Origin: JARYLZ01 sp964388275
Lineage (GTDB): Bacteria > Bacteroidota > Ignavibacteria > SZUA-365
Direction of reading: 5' to 3'
NCBI GenBank assembly: GCA_964388275.1
Contig: CAYLZD010000039.1
Coordinates: 1-36,433, forward strand
DNA: 36,433 nt
The notes beneath the pieces were generated by a model that was not told the DNA's origin, searched no databases, and saw nothing but the letters and a program-made list of their open reading frames with translations. Within the stretch, counting starts at the first letter, position 1; the number at the start of each line of letters is the position of its first letter. Shown here piece after piece: positions 7,050 through 15,891 of the stretch. The position numbers and the translations under genes were made by a program.

Positions 7050-8210
7050 TTACCTGATTATCAGAGAGCGGACGGCAGTCGAACCGCCCGCGTAGAGTCG
7101 GAGATAATATGCGCCGGGAGGCAGCGGACGTTGTCCGTTGTTCTCCATGAGCGCGATTTTCAGCGATCGGGTGCCCGTCCCGGGATTGATGCCGCCCGAG
7201 AAACGGGCGCGGACGCGTCCGAGCAGGTCGATCACCTCCAGCGAAGCCGCGGCGCGCGGATTCGCAGTGAAATCCACACGCGCGGTGTTCCCGGATACCG
7301 CGGGATTGGGAAAGACGCCGACTATGGAGAAGTCGTGAATTGCCCCGGCCTCGTGAACCGGCGACGGCATGTCCACGTCCACCGTGATGACGACCGGGTC
7401 GTCGTTGCCGAGAGCCCGTATTTCGACCTCGCCGCTGTTCACGCCCTCCGGGAAGGTGATGCGGTTGATGCCGATTATCAGATCCGCTTCTCCGGCCCCG
7501 GTGGTTTTATCGAGAGTGATCCAATCCTGATTCGGCGAGGCGTTCCAGGTTCCTCCTGTCGTGGAGGGCGTGATGCGGACCGGCTTCGCGGGCGGCGGCA
7601 CGGTATCGGCTGGATTTAGTGTGAAAACGATCTTCGCCGGCGCCGCTGTAACCGTCGGCGGCGAAAGGTCGAAGTCCACGATGATGTTCATTGTGCCGGA
7701 CGGCAGGAGACTGACGACGCTGTCTCCGGCCTTGACGGACTTTCCGTCGATACGGATCTGTTTGACTCCGGACGGGAGCGACGCCGGCAGTTTCAGCGTG
7801 ATGCTCGGCCAGGTTCTTCCCGCCTGGAAAAGGAGTCTGAAATTCTCGCTGAAGGTCGAGCCGCTTCTCCAGGGACGCAGATCGAAAACCGATCCTTCGC
7901 CGAGCGTGACGCCGCTTCCGGGCGGAATGAAGCGCGCGTCGTAGATTTCGACGGGCGGCGCCGGCGGCAGTTCGCGCTCGCCGAGCGCTTCGTCGATGCC
8001 GTTGCTAGCCAGTTCGTGGACGCCGATGCGGAGAGACGTCTGATTGCCGTGGTTATTGTTCGCTTCCAGAGGAATGTACACTCCCGCCGCGCCCGCCTGT
8101 GCGTACAGGAAGCCGCCGGACGGAATCAGGACCGCCGCCAGCATCGTGATCGTGAAGGCGAGGCGCCTGCGGTTGAATGAAGCGGCCGGGGTGATGAAAA
8201 ATGTTGTCAT
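7050..8210 (-). CDS. Secreted T9SS-sorted protein with BACON-like domain
   Basis: This 386-residue protein has a signal peptide (cleavage near YAQA, about residue 38). A module ending GERELPPAPP...DARF (about 60-95) follows, then a beta-rich region and a BACON-like sandwich (TWNASPNQDWITLDKTTGAGEADLIIGI, about 220-280). The C-terminus is a type IX secretion sorting domain (GVFPNPAVSGNTARVDF, LEVIDLLGRV, PPGAYYLRLYAGG, ending SLIIR). This domain directs export across the outer membrane and surface attachment or release in FCB bacteria. It has no enzymatic motif and is probably an adhesin or matrix-type protein. Start choice is supported by AGGAGGG seven bases upstream. It lies 15 nt after the protease gene and is almost certainly co-transcribed with it. 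Confidence 0.85.
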   Translation of the reverse strand: MTTFFITPAASFNRRRLAFTITMLAAVLIPSGGFLYAQAGAAGVYIPLEANNNHGNQTSLRIGVHELASNGIDEALGERELPPAPPVEIYDARFIPPGSGVTLGEGSVFDLRPWRSGSTFSENFRLLFQAGRTWPSITLKLPASLPSGVKQIRIDGKSVKAGDSVVSLLPSGTMNIIVDFDLSPPTVTAAPAKIVFTLNPADTVPPPAKPVRITPSTTGGTWNASPNQDWITLDKTTGAGEADLIIGINRITFPEGVNSGEVEIRALGNDDPVVITVDVDMPSPVHEAGAIHDFSIVGVFPNPAVSGNTARVDFTANPRAAASLEVIDLLGRVRARFSGGINPGTGTRSLKIALMENNGQRPLPPGAYYLRLYAGGSTAVRSLIIR

Positions 8211-8225
8211 TGCTTTGCCCTCCTG

Positions 8226-11200
8226 TCACTTCGCGATCAGAATGTTTTTGACCTGCCTGACGCCGGCGGCGCGGAATTCCACGAAGTAGCATCCCGCGGG
8301 CAGCAGCGCTCCGTTCGAGGCGCGGCCGTTCCACTGTATCGCGTATGCGCCGGCCTCGTAGCGGCCGCGTGTTACGGTAGCGGCGAGACGTCCGAGAGCG
8401 TCGAACACGGAAATCTCGACATCCGCCGGAGAGTCGACCTGGAAGGAAATCGAAGCGCTTTTGAGCCGCGCATCGCGGGACAGAGGATTCGGATATATTT
8501 GTCCGAGACTGCACGACAAGGGCGCCGCTTCGCGGGCGACGAGGATTTTCCTGACGTTCAGCATCGCGCAGGCGTTTCCTTCATCGGGCGCGCTCGCGAC
8601 GGCGGTCCCGCCCGCCCGGCCGTCGATTTCGGCGAGCAGGGATCCGTCGCTCCTTTCGATTCGGTACAGCGCGGCGGAGGATGCGTCCGCTCTGATTTCC
8701 AGCTTGATCGGGAACACGCCCTGCGTCCGCACAAGAAGGTCTTCATCGTCCGCCGTGTAAACGCGGTTCCCGATGAAGCGGGCGTCGAAGGCTGATGACG
8801 GAGGCAGAGGAGGCATTTCGCCGATCGCTTCGTTCATGTCGCCCGGCAATCCGGCATTCGTGGTGAATAGCGTGCTCGACGCTCCGTCGGCCGCCGTGAG
8901 CGTGAATTCGCAGCGGCGCGGCAGTGACGCGAGCAACCTGTCGTAAGGAGTGCGCCCGCCTGTCAACGTTATCGTATCGGAGCTGCCGCGGAAGGCGCGC
9001 ACCGCGTTCAGCACCGCGTCCGGCAGAAGCTTGATCCAGTAAGCGGCGCCGGGTTTGAGAACCGAGGCCGTCTTGTATCCGGCGTCGAACTCGAACAGTG
9101 ACACTATTGCGCCGGCCGGCGATTCCGCAATGGAGCTTCTCGGCACTTCGTAAGTGATGGCGCCGATGAGGTTCCACCCGTTCGCAACAGATTGGCCGAT
9201 GCCGGGCAGTCCCTTGTATTCAAATTGCGTGCGTTCGAGGCCGTTGAGACGCCTCGTGTCGGCCGCGGAGAACCGCGCCCAGTAACCCCGTCCGAAAGTC
9301 ATGTTTCCAGCCGCGAAGTAGCCCTTGTCGGGATCGAACCCGTACACCCTTCCGTCCGGAAGCCCCGCGCCGTACACTGCAAGCACCGAGGGGTCGCTAA
9401 CCATGATCGGCAGCGACACCAACTGCCAGCCGGCCTCGTGCGCGCTGTAATACGCGGTGTTAGGCCTTCCGTTGCCGTTGAGGGTGTCCGGAACCGCGGG
9501 CGTGGTCGGAATCGGGAAATTATTCCCGCCATCCCCCTCGCCTCTGGGGAGATTCGAAGCCACGACGACGCGGATACCGCGGTTCTTGTTGTCCTCGTCA
9601 TGCGGCTTGTCGTCTTCCACGAAACCCTCGAAGCGGTAGCAGGCGTTCTCCGGACGAAGCGAAATCAGATGCGCGCGTCTGTTGCCGCCCTGCGACTCGT
9701 CGCGCTGCTCGTAGAGAAGAACATCGGGGGGTCTGATCGTGAGTATTGGGTTTCCATCCTTGTCCGTGACGCAAATGCGCCCTCGTATGTAAGGGAAGCC
9801 GGTGGGATCCACGTCCGTCACTTCCACGTTCACGTTTCCACGGGGCAGTTCGCGGCAGGTGTCCTCGGTTACGGTTATGAGGAAAGTCCCGACTGATCCG
9901 ACCTGCATGCGGACTTCCGTCAACTGCCTCATATCGACCTTGAGAGCTCCCACCGTGAATATGAAAGTTCCGGGCGTCGAGGCCGGTATCGGGTTCCAGC
10001 GGAAAAGGACCGGATCGCCGTTTTCACCGGGCTGCATGCGTCCGGCATAGGTGAACGAGGGTTTCATTCCGCGGATGTCCGTCAGGCTTCCCTGCGCCGC
10101 GCCGGCAATGGCCATGAATCTCGCATCCATCACGCCGAGCACGGGCGGCGGCGGAAGTTCGATCTGTCCGGCTTCGAGACTGTCGCTCGCGCCCGGCTGC
10201 ATGCCGTACGTGAGCGTCAGGCTCTCGTCTTTCGCGTTCTGTATGAACAGTGAATGCACGAATGGTTTCAGTCCTTCCCCGGTGCAGGGCCTCGGGCGTA
10301 TGAACGGCCTTATCCACATGTTTCTGGTCAGCCGTATGCGCAGCGACGGGCTGCTGTGCCACTCTTCGGGCTCCACGACATCATCGTCGCCTATCGGACC
10401 CTGCCATCCGAGGAAATCGAAACCGTTGAGGGCCCCGTCAGGCAGGGCAACATCAATGATATCGCCGAATTTGCCCCGGTATCTTTTGGACTCTCCGAGT
10501 ATGGATTCGTATGCCTTCGGAACGTCGAATACCAGCTCGAAAGTGCCTTCCGGCAGTTTGTTGAAATAGGCGATCAACATCAGTTCGCCCGGGGCGTTCT
10601 TGCCGCGTTCGAGCGTGAACGGAATCGGATTCGGCGTTCCTTCCACCGCTCCTTCCCATTTCACGAACTCGTATCCCGGATCCGGCACTCCTTCCACTTT
10701 CACGGGCGCAGGCGATGTGATCGGACGTCCCCCGGAGGTGAAGATCCTCGAACTCGCCGGATCGAGATCGAGCGGATAAATCGAGCCGCCGGAAGATATC
10801 CTCTGTATGCTGCTGCAGTCGAAGCACAGTCCCGGCGCCTGCACGAGGGTGGACAGCCGCCGCCTTGCTTCGATCGTGTACTCGCCCCAGTGACCGACGC
10901 CGCTCTCCGAATCGATCAGATCGCCGGAGGAGCGTTTCGAGGTGACTTTGACGGTGTATGTCCCGCTGTTGCGCCTGACGATGACGTACTGTCCCGACGT
11001 TGTGCGGCGCACTTCTGTCCAGATGGAGGAACCCGACGGCCGGTATGATACGAGCGGTTCGAAGTTCGAGCCCGGTTTGACCGACAGGGTGATGTCGAGC
11101 TCTTCCATGCCCATGTCGGAGGCCTGGAAAGAATAGTAGTCGTCGTCGAACTCGAAGCCGAATTCGGCCGGCTGCGCGAAAGTGACGGCGGCATCGATTG

Positions 11201-13448
11201 TTGTAGTGGTCGCGGCGGCGATTGTGTATGAGGTCGCCGTGGCGGTAGTGTTGTTCGCTTCCTGGCCGTCGTACCCGTAAGTGCCGGACGCGGGCGTGGA
11301 CGGCCGCATGGTGATGGAAACGGCGTTGGACGGGGTTCCTCTCACGCTGAAGCGGTTGATCGGCACGACCCGCAGCCGGTACGTCCTGCCGGCTGTCAGC
11401 GGCCCGCCGATGTTGGCCACGTTGGAGTAGCAGAAACGCGGCGCGAGATTCACTACGGTATAAAGAGACGGGACGTCTTCCCAGGTTCCGGAGTTGTCCC
11501 ATTGCACGATATATCCGCCGGTCGGCTCGGTCAGCGTGCTGTTCCAGACGAGAACTATGCCCGGCGCCCACTGGCGCGAGGGTGATCCGGTCGGGATGCC
11601 GACGCCGAACCTCGCTTCGAGGGAATTGTTGGCGGTATTGATTCCGGCCGCGGACGACGTGTATCTGGCTTCATATTCCGAAACACTGCTGCCGATCGTG
11701 ATGGAGCGCGTGGTTCCGGCGATCACGCGGTCGCCGTCTTCATACCATCCTTCGAAATAATACGTGGTGGCGCCGATCGTGTGACTCGCTGGCACGCTGG
11801 CGCTCGGTATCGTGTAGCCCAGAGCCATGTACAGGTCCTTGGTGCCGGTGAACGTTTCGCCGCCCGTGATCCCGATCGGCAGCGTCATGGGCACGCCGGA
11901 TGGATTGGTCCTGAATCTTATCGTGCGGGCGGCGCCTCCGACCCAGCCGATGTGAATCGGCGTCGCCGAGCTGTACTGGTTGTAATTGATGTTTCCCGTA
12001 CTGTTGTTGCGCATCATGGCCGTCACGGAATTGGTGTTTGTCGCCTCGCAATTGGGATTCCCGATCCCCCGGAAGCGGAATCCCGGTTGCGCGCAATCCG
12101 TGTCGCCCGCATTCTCCTTGTATTCGTCGGGCGCGCCGAAAACATGCCCCGTCTCATGCGCGTACACGGCGGGACCCTTGTTGGTCGCGATCATCACCCA
12201 GGCTCCGATGCATATGTTAGTCGTGTAGGATCCGAGAAAGCCCAGATCGAGCACGCCGCCCGTGAAACCGGTGCTGGCGACCCGGCAGTATGCCCGCTTG
12301 TTGTCGGTGGAGCCCGCCGGGCGCAGCTTCATGAAGGCGCAGTAGGACTGATGCACGCCGAGATCGCCTGCCCTCTTATCGTTCCATTTCATCGCCCGGA
12401 TGAACTCCTTGTCCGAGCCGTCGGACATGAGATCGAAGGTGATGGCCATGTCGCAAGGGATGCAGGCGCCGAGCGAAAAAATGGCGCCGACCCATGCGGC
12501 CGCGAGGTCGCCGAACGGTTCGGTGTAACCGAGGTTCTCGAGCACCTGTTTGACGAGGCGCCAGTCGTTTTCCTTTTCAACCCGTATCGGTTCGTAGGAA
12601 ACGCGCATCGCCGTGTTCGAAAACGGCGAATACCAGCTTGCTCTGAAGGAAAGGCCGCGGCCGTAACGCGCCGCGTTGAGGGTCCAGAAATCGAATGCGG
12701 CGTACCAGTCGTTCACGACCGTGTTGTAGTCGGCGGAAGTCCAGTTATACACGCTGGAGGAGCCGTGGCTTTCCATCATGAATACGTCCACGTTTATGAC
12801 GCCGTTCATGTCGCCGGGCGGGATGCCGAGTAGCGACATGGCGCTGTCCTGAGTCTTGCGCCGCCATAATTCGGGCGACTGTCCCTGCGCCGTGGCCGCG
12901 CTGTCGCCGGTTTTTTCGTATACGCGGGCGAAGTTACGCAGCGCCTCGACACCCGTATTGTCCAGCGGATCATCGGGCCGGCCGGGTCCGATTCCACTCG
13001 GGGACGACTGTAGCAGCCCGGATTTCGCGAGACGAAAATGATCGAACGCGGCATCGATCTGTTCGGCATCCGGGCCGGTGGCGGCCGTCTTCCTTGCTAC
13101 CGGTGTCGAGATGATCGTCGAGACGTTCTCGATGGTCGAAATCGGATTCCGCGCGGCTTCGGGAACCCATCCCAGAAAACACCCGGGAGTCACCAGCACC
13201 GAGACTATGCCGCCCCGGTCGCGGATCCGCTGCGCCAGCGCGTAGGCCTCGGGCCACGATTGACACTGTGTGGCGATTACCGCGTAATCGCGGTAAAATT
13301 CGATTTGTTCCCGATCCGGAGTACCGGCCTGCTTTTCCTGACCCGTGGCGATTCCCGAGAGCGGCAGAATCAGCGCCGTCGCGAGAATCAATATCCGCAG
13401 GAGCAGCGGAACGGCAGGGGATCCGGCACGATTGGAGCTGTGCTTCAT
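8226..13448 (-). CDS. Large secreted zinc metalloprotease with T9SS sorting domain
   Basis: This 1740-residue protein has a Sec signal peptide (about 1-36). The catalytic centre is HETGHVFGAPDEY starting at His431, an HExxHxxGxxD zincin motif with Glu432 as the predicted general base and His431, His435 and Asp441 as predicted zinc ligands. Later regions include an InlB-type VKWEGAV segment, a fibronectin-III-like segment, a PPC-like segment near DDDYYSF, two ELPP...DARF modules, GWQLVSLP and GWNLIGAI modules, and a C-terminal T9SS sorting domain (IYPNPLSRDARL, VFDALGRL, LPAGCYFVEF). It probably cleaves extracellular protein, with substrate unknown. GAGGAGG lies eight bases upstream of the ATG. 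It is the first gene of a three-gene secreted operon. Confidence 0.88.
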   Translation of the reverse strand: MKHSSNRAGSPAVPLLLRILILATALILPLSGIATGQEKQAGTPDREQIEFYRDYAVIATQCQSWPEAYALAQRIRDRGGIVSVLVTPGCFLGWVPEAARNPISTIENVSTIISTPVARKTAATGPDAEQIDAAFDHFRLAKSGLLQSSPSGIGPGRPDDPLDNTGVEALRNFARVYEKTGDSAATAQGQSPELWRRKTQDSAMSLLGIPPGDMNGVINVDVFMMESHGSSSVYNWTSADYNTVVNDWYAAFDFWTLNAARYGRGLSFRASWYSPFSNTAMRVSYEPIRVEKENDWRLVKQVLENLGYTEPFGDLAAAWVGAIFSLGACIPCDMAITFDLMSDGSDKEFIRAMKWNDKRAGDLGVHQSYCAFMKLRPAGSTDNKRAYCRVASTGFTGGVLDLGFLGSYTTNICIGAWVMIATNKGPAVYAHETGHVFGAPDEYKENAGDTDCAQPGFRFRGIGNPNCEATNTNSVTAMMRNNSTGNINYNQYSSATPIHIGWVGGAARTIRFRTNPSGVPMTLPIGITGGETFTGTKDLYMALGYTIPSASVPASHTIGATTYYFEGWYEDGDRVIAGTTRSITIGSSVSEYEARYTSSAAGINTANNSLEARFGVGIPTGSPSRQWAPGIVLVWNSTLTEPTGGYIVQWDNSGTWEDVPSLYTVVNLAPRFCYSNVANIGGPLTAGRTYRLRVVPINRFSVRGTPSNAVSITMRPSTPASGTYGYDGQEANNTTATATSYTIAAATTTTIDAAVTFAQPAEFGFEFDDDYYSFQASDMGMEELDITLSVKPGSNFEPLVSYRPSGSSIWTEVRRTTSGQYVIVRRNSGTYTVKVTSKRSSGDLIDSESGVGHWGEYTIEARRRLSTLVQAPGLCFDCSSIQRISSGGSIYPLDLDPASSRIFTSGGRPITSPAPVKVEGVPDPGYEFVKWEGAVEGTPNPIPFTLERGKNAPGELMLIAYFNKLPEGTFELVFDVPKAYESILGESKRYRGKFGDIIDVALPDGALNGFDFLGWQGPIGDDDVVEPEEWHSSPSLRIRLTRNMWIRPFIRPRPCTGEGLKPFVHSLFIQNAKDESLTLTYGMQPGASDSLEAGQIELPPPPVLGVMDARFMAIAGAAQGSLTDIRGMKPSFTYAGRMQPGENGDPVLFRWNPIPASTPGTFIFTVGALKVDMRQLTEVRMQVGSVGTFLITVTEDTCRELPRGNVNVEVTDVDPTGFPYIRGRICVTDKDGNPILTIRPPDVLLYEQRDESQGGNRRAHLISLRPENACYRFEGFVEDDKPHDEDNKNRGIRVVVASNLPRGEGDGGNNFPIPTTPAVPDTLNGNGRPNTAYYSAHEAGWQLVSLPIMVSDPSVLAVYGAGLPDGRVYGFDPDKGYFAAGNMTFGRGYWARFSAADTRRLNGLERTQFEYKGLPGIGQSVANGWNLIGAITYEVPRSSIAESPAGAIVSLFEFDAGYKTASVLKPGAAYWIKLLPDAVLNAVRAFRGSSDTITLTGGRTPYDRLLASLPRRCEFTLTAADGASSTLFTTNAGLPGDMNEAIGEMPPLPPSSAFDARFIGNRVYTADDEDLLVRTQGVFPIKLEIRADASSAALYRIERSDGSLLAEIDGRAGGTAVASAPDEGNACAMLNVRKILVAREAAPLSCSLGQIYPNPLSRDARLKSASISFQVDSPADVEISVFDALGRLAATVTRGRYEAGAYAIQWNGRASNGALLPAGCYFVEFRAAGVRQVKNILIAK

Positions 13449-13898
13449 ACCTGTTTCCTCCTCAAACCTTGAACGATTATATAAGAGTTGGATCGATTCG
13501 CGTAAGCGCGATCCACGGTAATTTCGCCGCCTTTTCCCCGCGAAAATGAAAACCTCTCCATGACGGATACAACCCTCTCGTTTCTGAATCGTGAGGGAAA
13601 CCCCATACTACGTCTTCAGCCCGATGTTGATGCACATCGTGCCGCCGACTGTGGAGCCCGGATTACGGTTCTGTTAGATCATCCGTATTACGAACATAAA
13701 GTGCTGTATGCCGGAATGCAAGACGACGGCACCGTTTTTTGATCCGTCACACTGCGGAAAGCTATTCGCGTTCCGCTGAATCATGCTGCGCCGATGGCGT
13801 TGCGATGCGGCTTCCGCCCGCTACGACGCCGCAATATCGCGCCTGCAACGCCGACCGCGATACTCAAGCGTCCTCGAAAGGCGCCGGTCCGCCCGCGG
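13449..13898. other. Intergenic region between protease and ftsH
   Basis: The left end holds the leader of the leftward protease gene, including its ribosome binding site. An imperfect hairpin, GGATCGATTCGC with GCGCGATCC, lies at 13490-13514. A small open reading frame at 13560-13742 is listed separately. Positions 13743-13898 are GC-rich with no convincing gene, RNA or terminator. Confidence 0.5.
13560..13742 (+). CDS. Possible small hypothetical protein (60 aa)
   Basis: A 60-codon frame runs from ATG 13560 to TGA 13742 between two leftward genes. The peptide is not low-complexity and has an ordinary mix of residues, including HPYYEHKVLYAGMQDDGTVF at its end. Third codon positions are clearly less GC-rich than in neighbouring genes. 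No Shine-Dalgarno sequence precedes the ATG. It may be a real small gene, a degraded remnant or chance. I do not recognise the sequence. Confidence 0.3.
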   Translation: MTDTTLSFLNREGNPILRLQPDVDAHRAADCGARITVLLDHPYYEHKVLYAGMQDDGTVF

Positions 13899-15866
13899 CT
13901 ATCCGGCCGATTCCGCTTGGATGCAGTCCCCGGCCGGAGATCCGGCCTGCTCAGGTTGCTCGAGCAGGTCGTTGAGTTCCTGGCACTCGAGCAACTCCTT
14001 TTCGATCAGGGCTTCCGCGATGCGATCGAGCTTGTCGCGGCGGTTCCTGACGATTTCGAGGGCGGTCTGATACGCCTCATCGATGAAGCGCTTCGTTTCG
14101 GAATCCACAAGCCGCAGGGTATCCTCGCTGAAATTGCGCTGCACGAAGGGATTGTCGCCCAGGTAGGAATCGGCGCCCGCATCCAGCAGCGACAGGTTGC
14201 CCACGGCGTCGCTCATGCCGTAGCGCGCCACCATGTTTCTTGCCAGTGTCGTGCAATGCATCAGATCGTTTTCGGCGCCGGTGGATATGTCGCTGAAAAC
14301 CATCTGTTCCGCGGCCCGGCCCCCCAGAAGAACGGCGAGCCGGTTCTTGAGATAGTCCCTCGTGTAATTGTGCCTCTCGTCCAACGGTGTCTGCATGGTG
14401 ACCCCGAGCGCTCTGCCCCTCGGCACAATCGTCACCTTGGTGACCGGATCCGATCCGGGCACGGTGCGCGCCACGAGCGCGTGACCCGCTTCGTGATACG
14501 CCGTGCGCCGTTTTTCGTCCGGACTTAAAATCAGGCTCGATCTCACGTGTCCGAGCATTATGGTGTCGAGAGCCGTCATGAAATCCGACATTTCCACCTT
14601 GTCCTTGCGCGCCTTCGTGGCCAGAATAGCGGCCTCGTTGACGAGGTTTTTCAGGTCGGCGCCCGAATTACCGGGAGTGGACCGCGCGACCGCCGTGAGG
14701 TTGACGTTTTCGGCCAGCGGCACCTTGCGCACGTGCACTTTCAGAATTTCCTCGCGTTCCAGGAGATTCGGCAAATCCACGACAATGCGCCGGTCGAAGC
14801 GTCCGGGACGGAGCAAGGCGGGATCCAGCACGTCCGGCTGATTCGTGGCCGCCATCACGATCACGTCCTCATTCGGCTCGAAGCCGTCCATTTCCGACAG
14901 GAGCTGGTTGAGCGTCTGTTCCATCTCGCTCGCGCCGCCGCCGTAGAAGCCCTGTATGCCGCCGCGGCGTCTTCCGATCGAGTCTATCTCGTCCACGAAA
15001 ATTATACACGGCGTATTTTTCTTTGCCGTTGTGAACAGGTCGCGAACCCTGCTCGCGCCCACGCCGACCAGCATTTCGAGAAACGCCGATCCCGAGACGT
15101 GGAAAAACGGCACGTCCGCCTCGCCCGCCACGGCGCGCGCCAGCAATGTTTTGCCGGTTCCCGGCGGTCCGACCAGCAGAACGCCTTTCGGCGTGGTGCC
15201 TCCGAGTTTTTTAAAGTCCTGCGGCCGTTTCAGGAAATGAATGATTTCGAACAGGGCTTCCTTCTGTTCTTTCGCTCCCGCCACATCCGAAAAAGTGGTC
15301 TTAACCTTTTCCTTGCTGTACAACTGGGCGTTCATTTTGCCCATCGAGAGTATTCCGCCGCCTCCGCCCTGGCCTCGCATCCGCATCATGAAGAACCAGA
15401 AAAGGCCTATCATCAGAGCCAACGGGGCGATGAACCAGAAAATGTTCCAGAATGCCGTGTCGTCCTGCAGGGCCGTCACCGTCACGCCCCTTTCCTCCAG
15501 CAGTTTCATCAGCTCGTCGTCCGGAACACTGACGGGCAGCACAACGTTGTACACCGTCGGCGCGCCGCCCTGGCCCTCGCGGGATTCCTTTGCCGTGGCC
15601 GTGATCGCGTTTGTCTCGATCTCGACCTTGGCGATCTTGTTGTCGGCGACCATCTGCTTGAAAGCGCTGTAGGGGATTGTCTGGCCGGATTTTCCCATCG
15701 TGAATATCACTTCCAACACTATCAGTACCAGGAGCCCCAACAGCAGCCATCGAAGCATCGGTATGTTGCGGAAAATCGAGGGCGGTCCGGGCGGACGGGA
15801 TTCGTTCTGCTTTGAATTGTTCATGACCTGGTGTCGGATATTGTTGAAGAGCGCCTCCCTGCTCAT
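13899..15866 (-). CDS. ftsH: ATP-dependent membrane metalloprotease FtsH
   Basis: This 655-residue protein has the FtsH order. Transmembrane segments at about 38-57 and 139-161 flank a periplasmic domain. The AAA+ domain has Walker A GPPGTGKT (233-240), Walker B DEID (292-295) and the second region of homology ending LRPGRFDRR. The M41 protease has HEAGH (458-462) and the later zinc-ligand region STGAENDL. It extracts and degrades membrane and regulatory proteins. The pore loop reads FLEMLVG (262-268), with leucine 266 where FtsH normally has the translocating phenylalanine (FVG). The start is uncertain: ATG 15866 has no good ribosome binding site and Met15 (15824) is an alternative. It follows der by 25 nt in a likely mnmG-der-ftsH transcript. 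Confidence 0.93.
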   Translation of the reverse strand: MSREALFNNIRHQVMNNSKQNESRPPGPPSIFRNIPMLRWLLLGLLVLIVLEVIFTMGKSGQTIPYSAFKQMVADNKIAKVEIETNAITATAKESREGQGGAPTVYNVVLPVSVPDDELMKLLEERGVTVTALQDDTAFWNIFWFIAPLALMIGLFWFFMMRMRGQGGGGGILSMGKMNAQLYSKEKVKTTFSDVAGAKEQKEALFEIIHFLKRPQDFKKLGGTTPKGVLLVGPPGTGKTLLARAVAGEADVPFFHVSGSAFLEMLVGVGASRVRDLFTTAKKNTPCIIFVDEIDSIGRRRGGIQGFYGGGASEMEQTLNQLLSEMDGFEPNEDVIVMAATNQPDVLDPALLRPGRFDRRIVVDLPNLLEREEILKVHVRKVPLAENVNLTAVARSTPGNSGADLKNLVNEAAILATKARKDKVEMSDFMTALDTIMLGHVRSSLILSPDEKRRTAYHEAGHALVARTVPGSDPVTKVTIVPRGRALGVTMQTPLDERHNYTRDYLKNRLAVLLGGRAAEQMVFSDISTGAENDLMHCTTLARNMVARYGMSDAVGNLSLLDAGADSYLGDNPFVQRNFSEDTLRLVDSETKRFIDEAYQTALEIVRNRRDKLDRIAEALIEKELLECQELNDLLEQPEQAGSPAGDCIQAESAG

Positions 15867-15891
15867 GTGTCTCGCGAGGCGCAGGTTCGTT

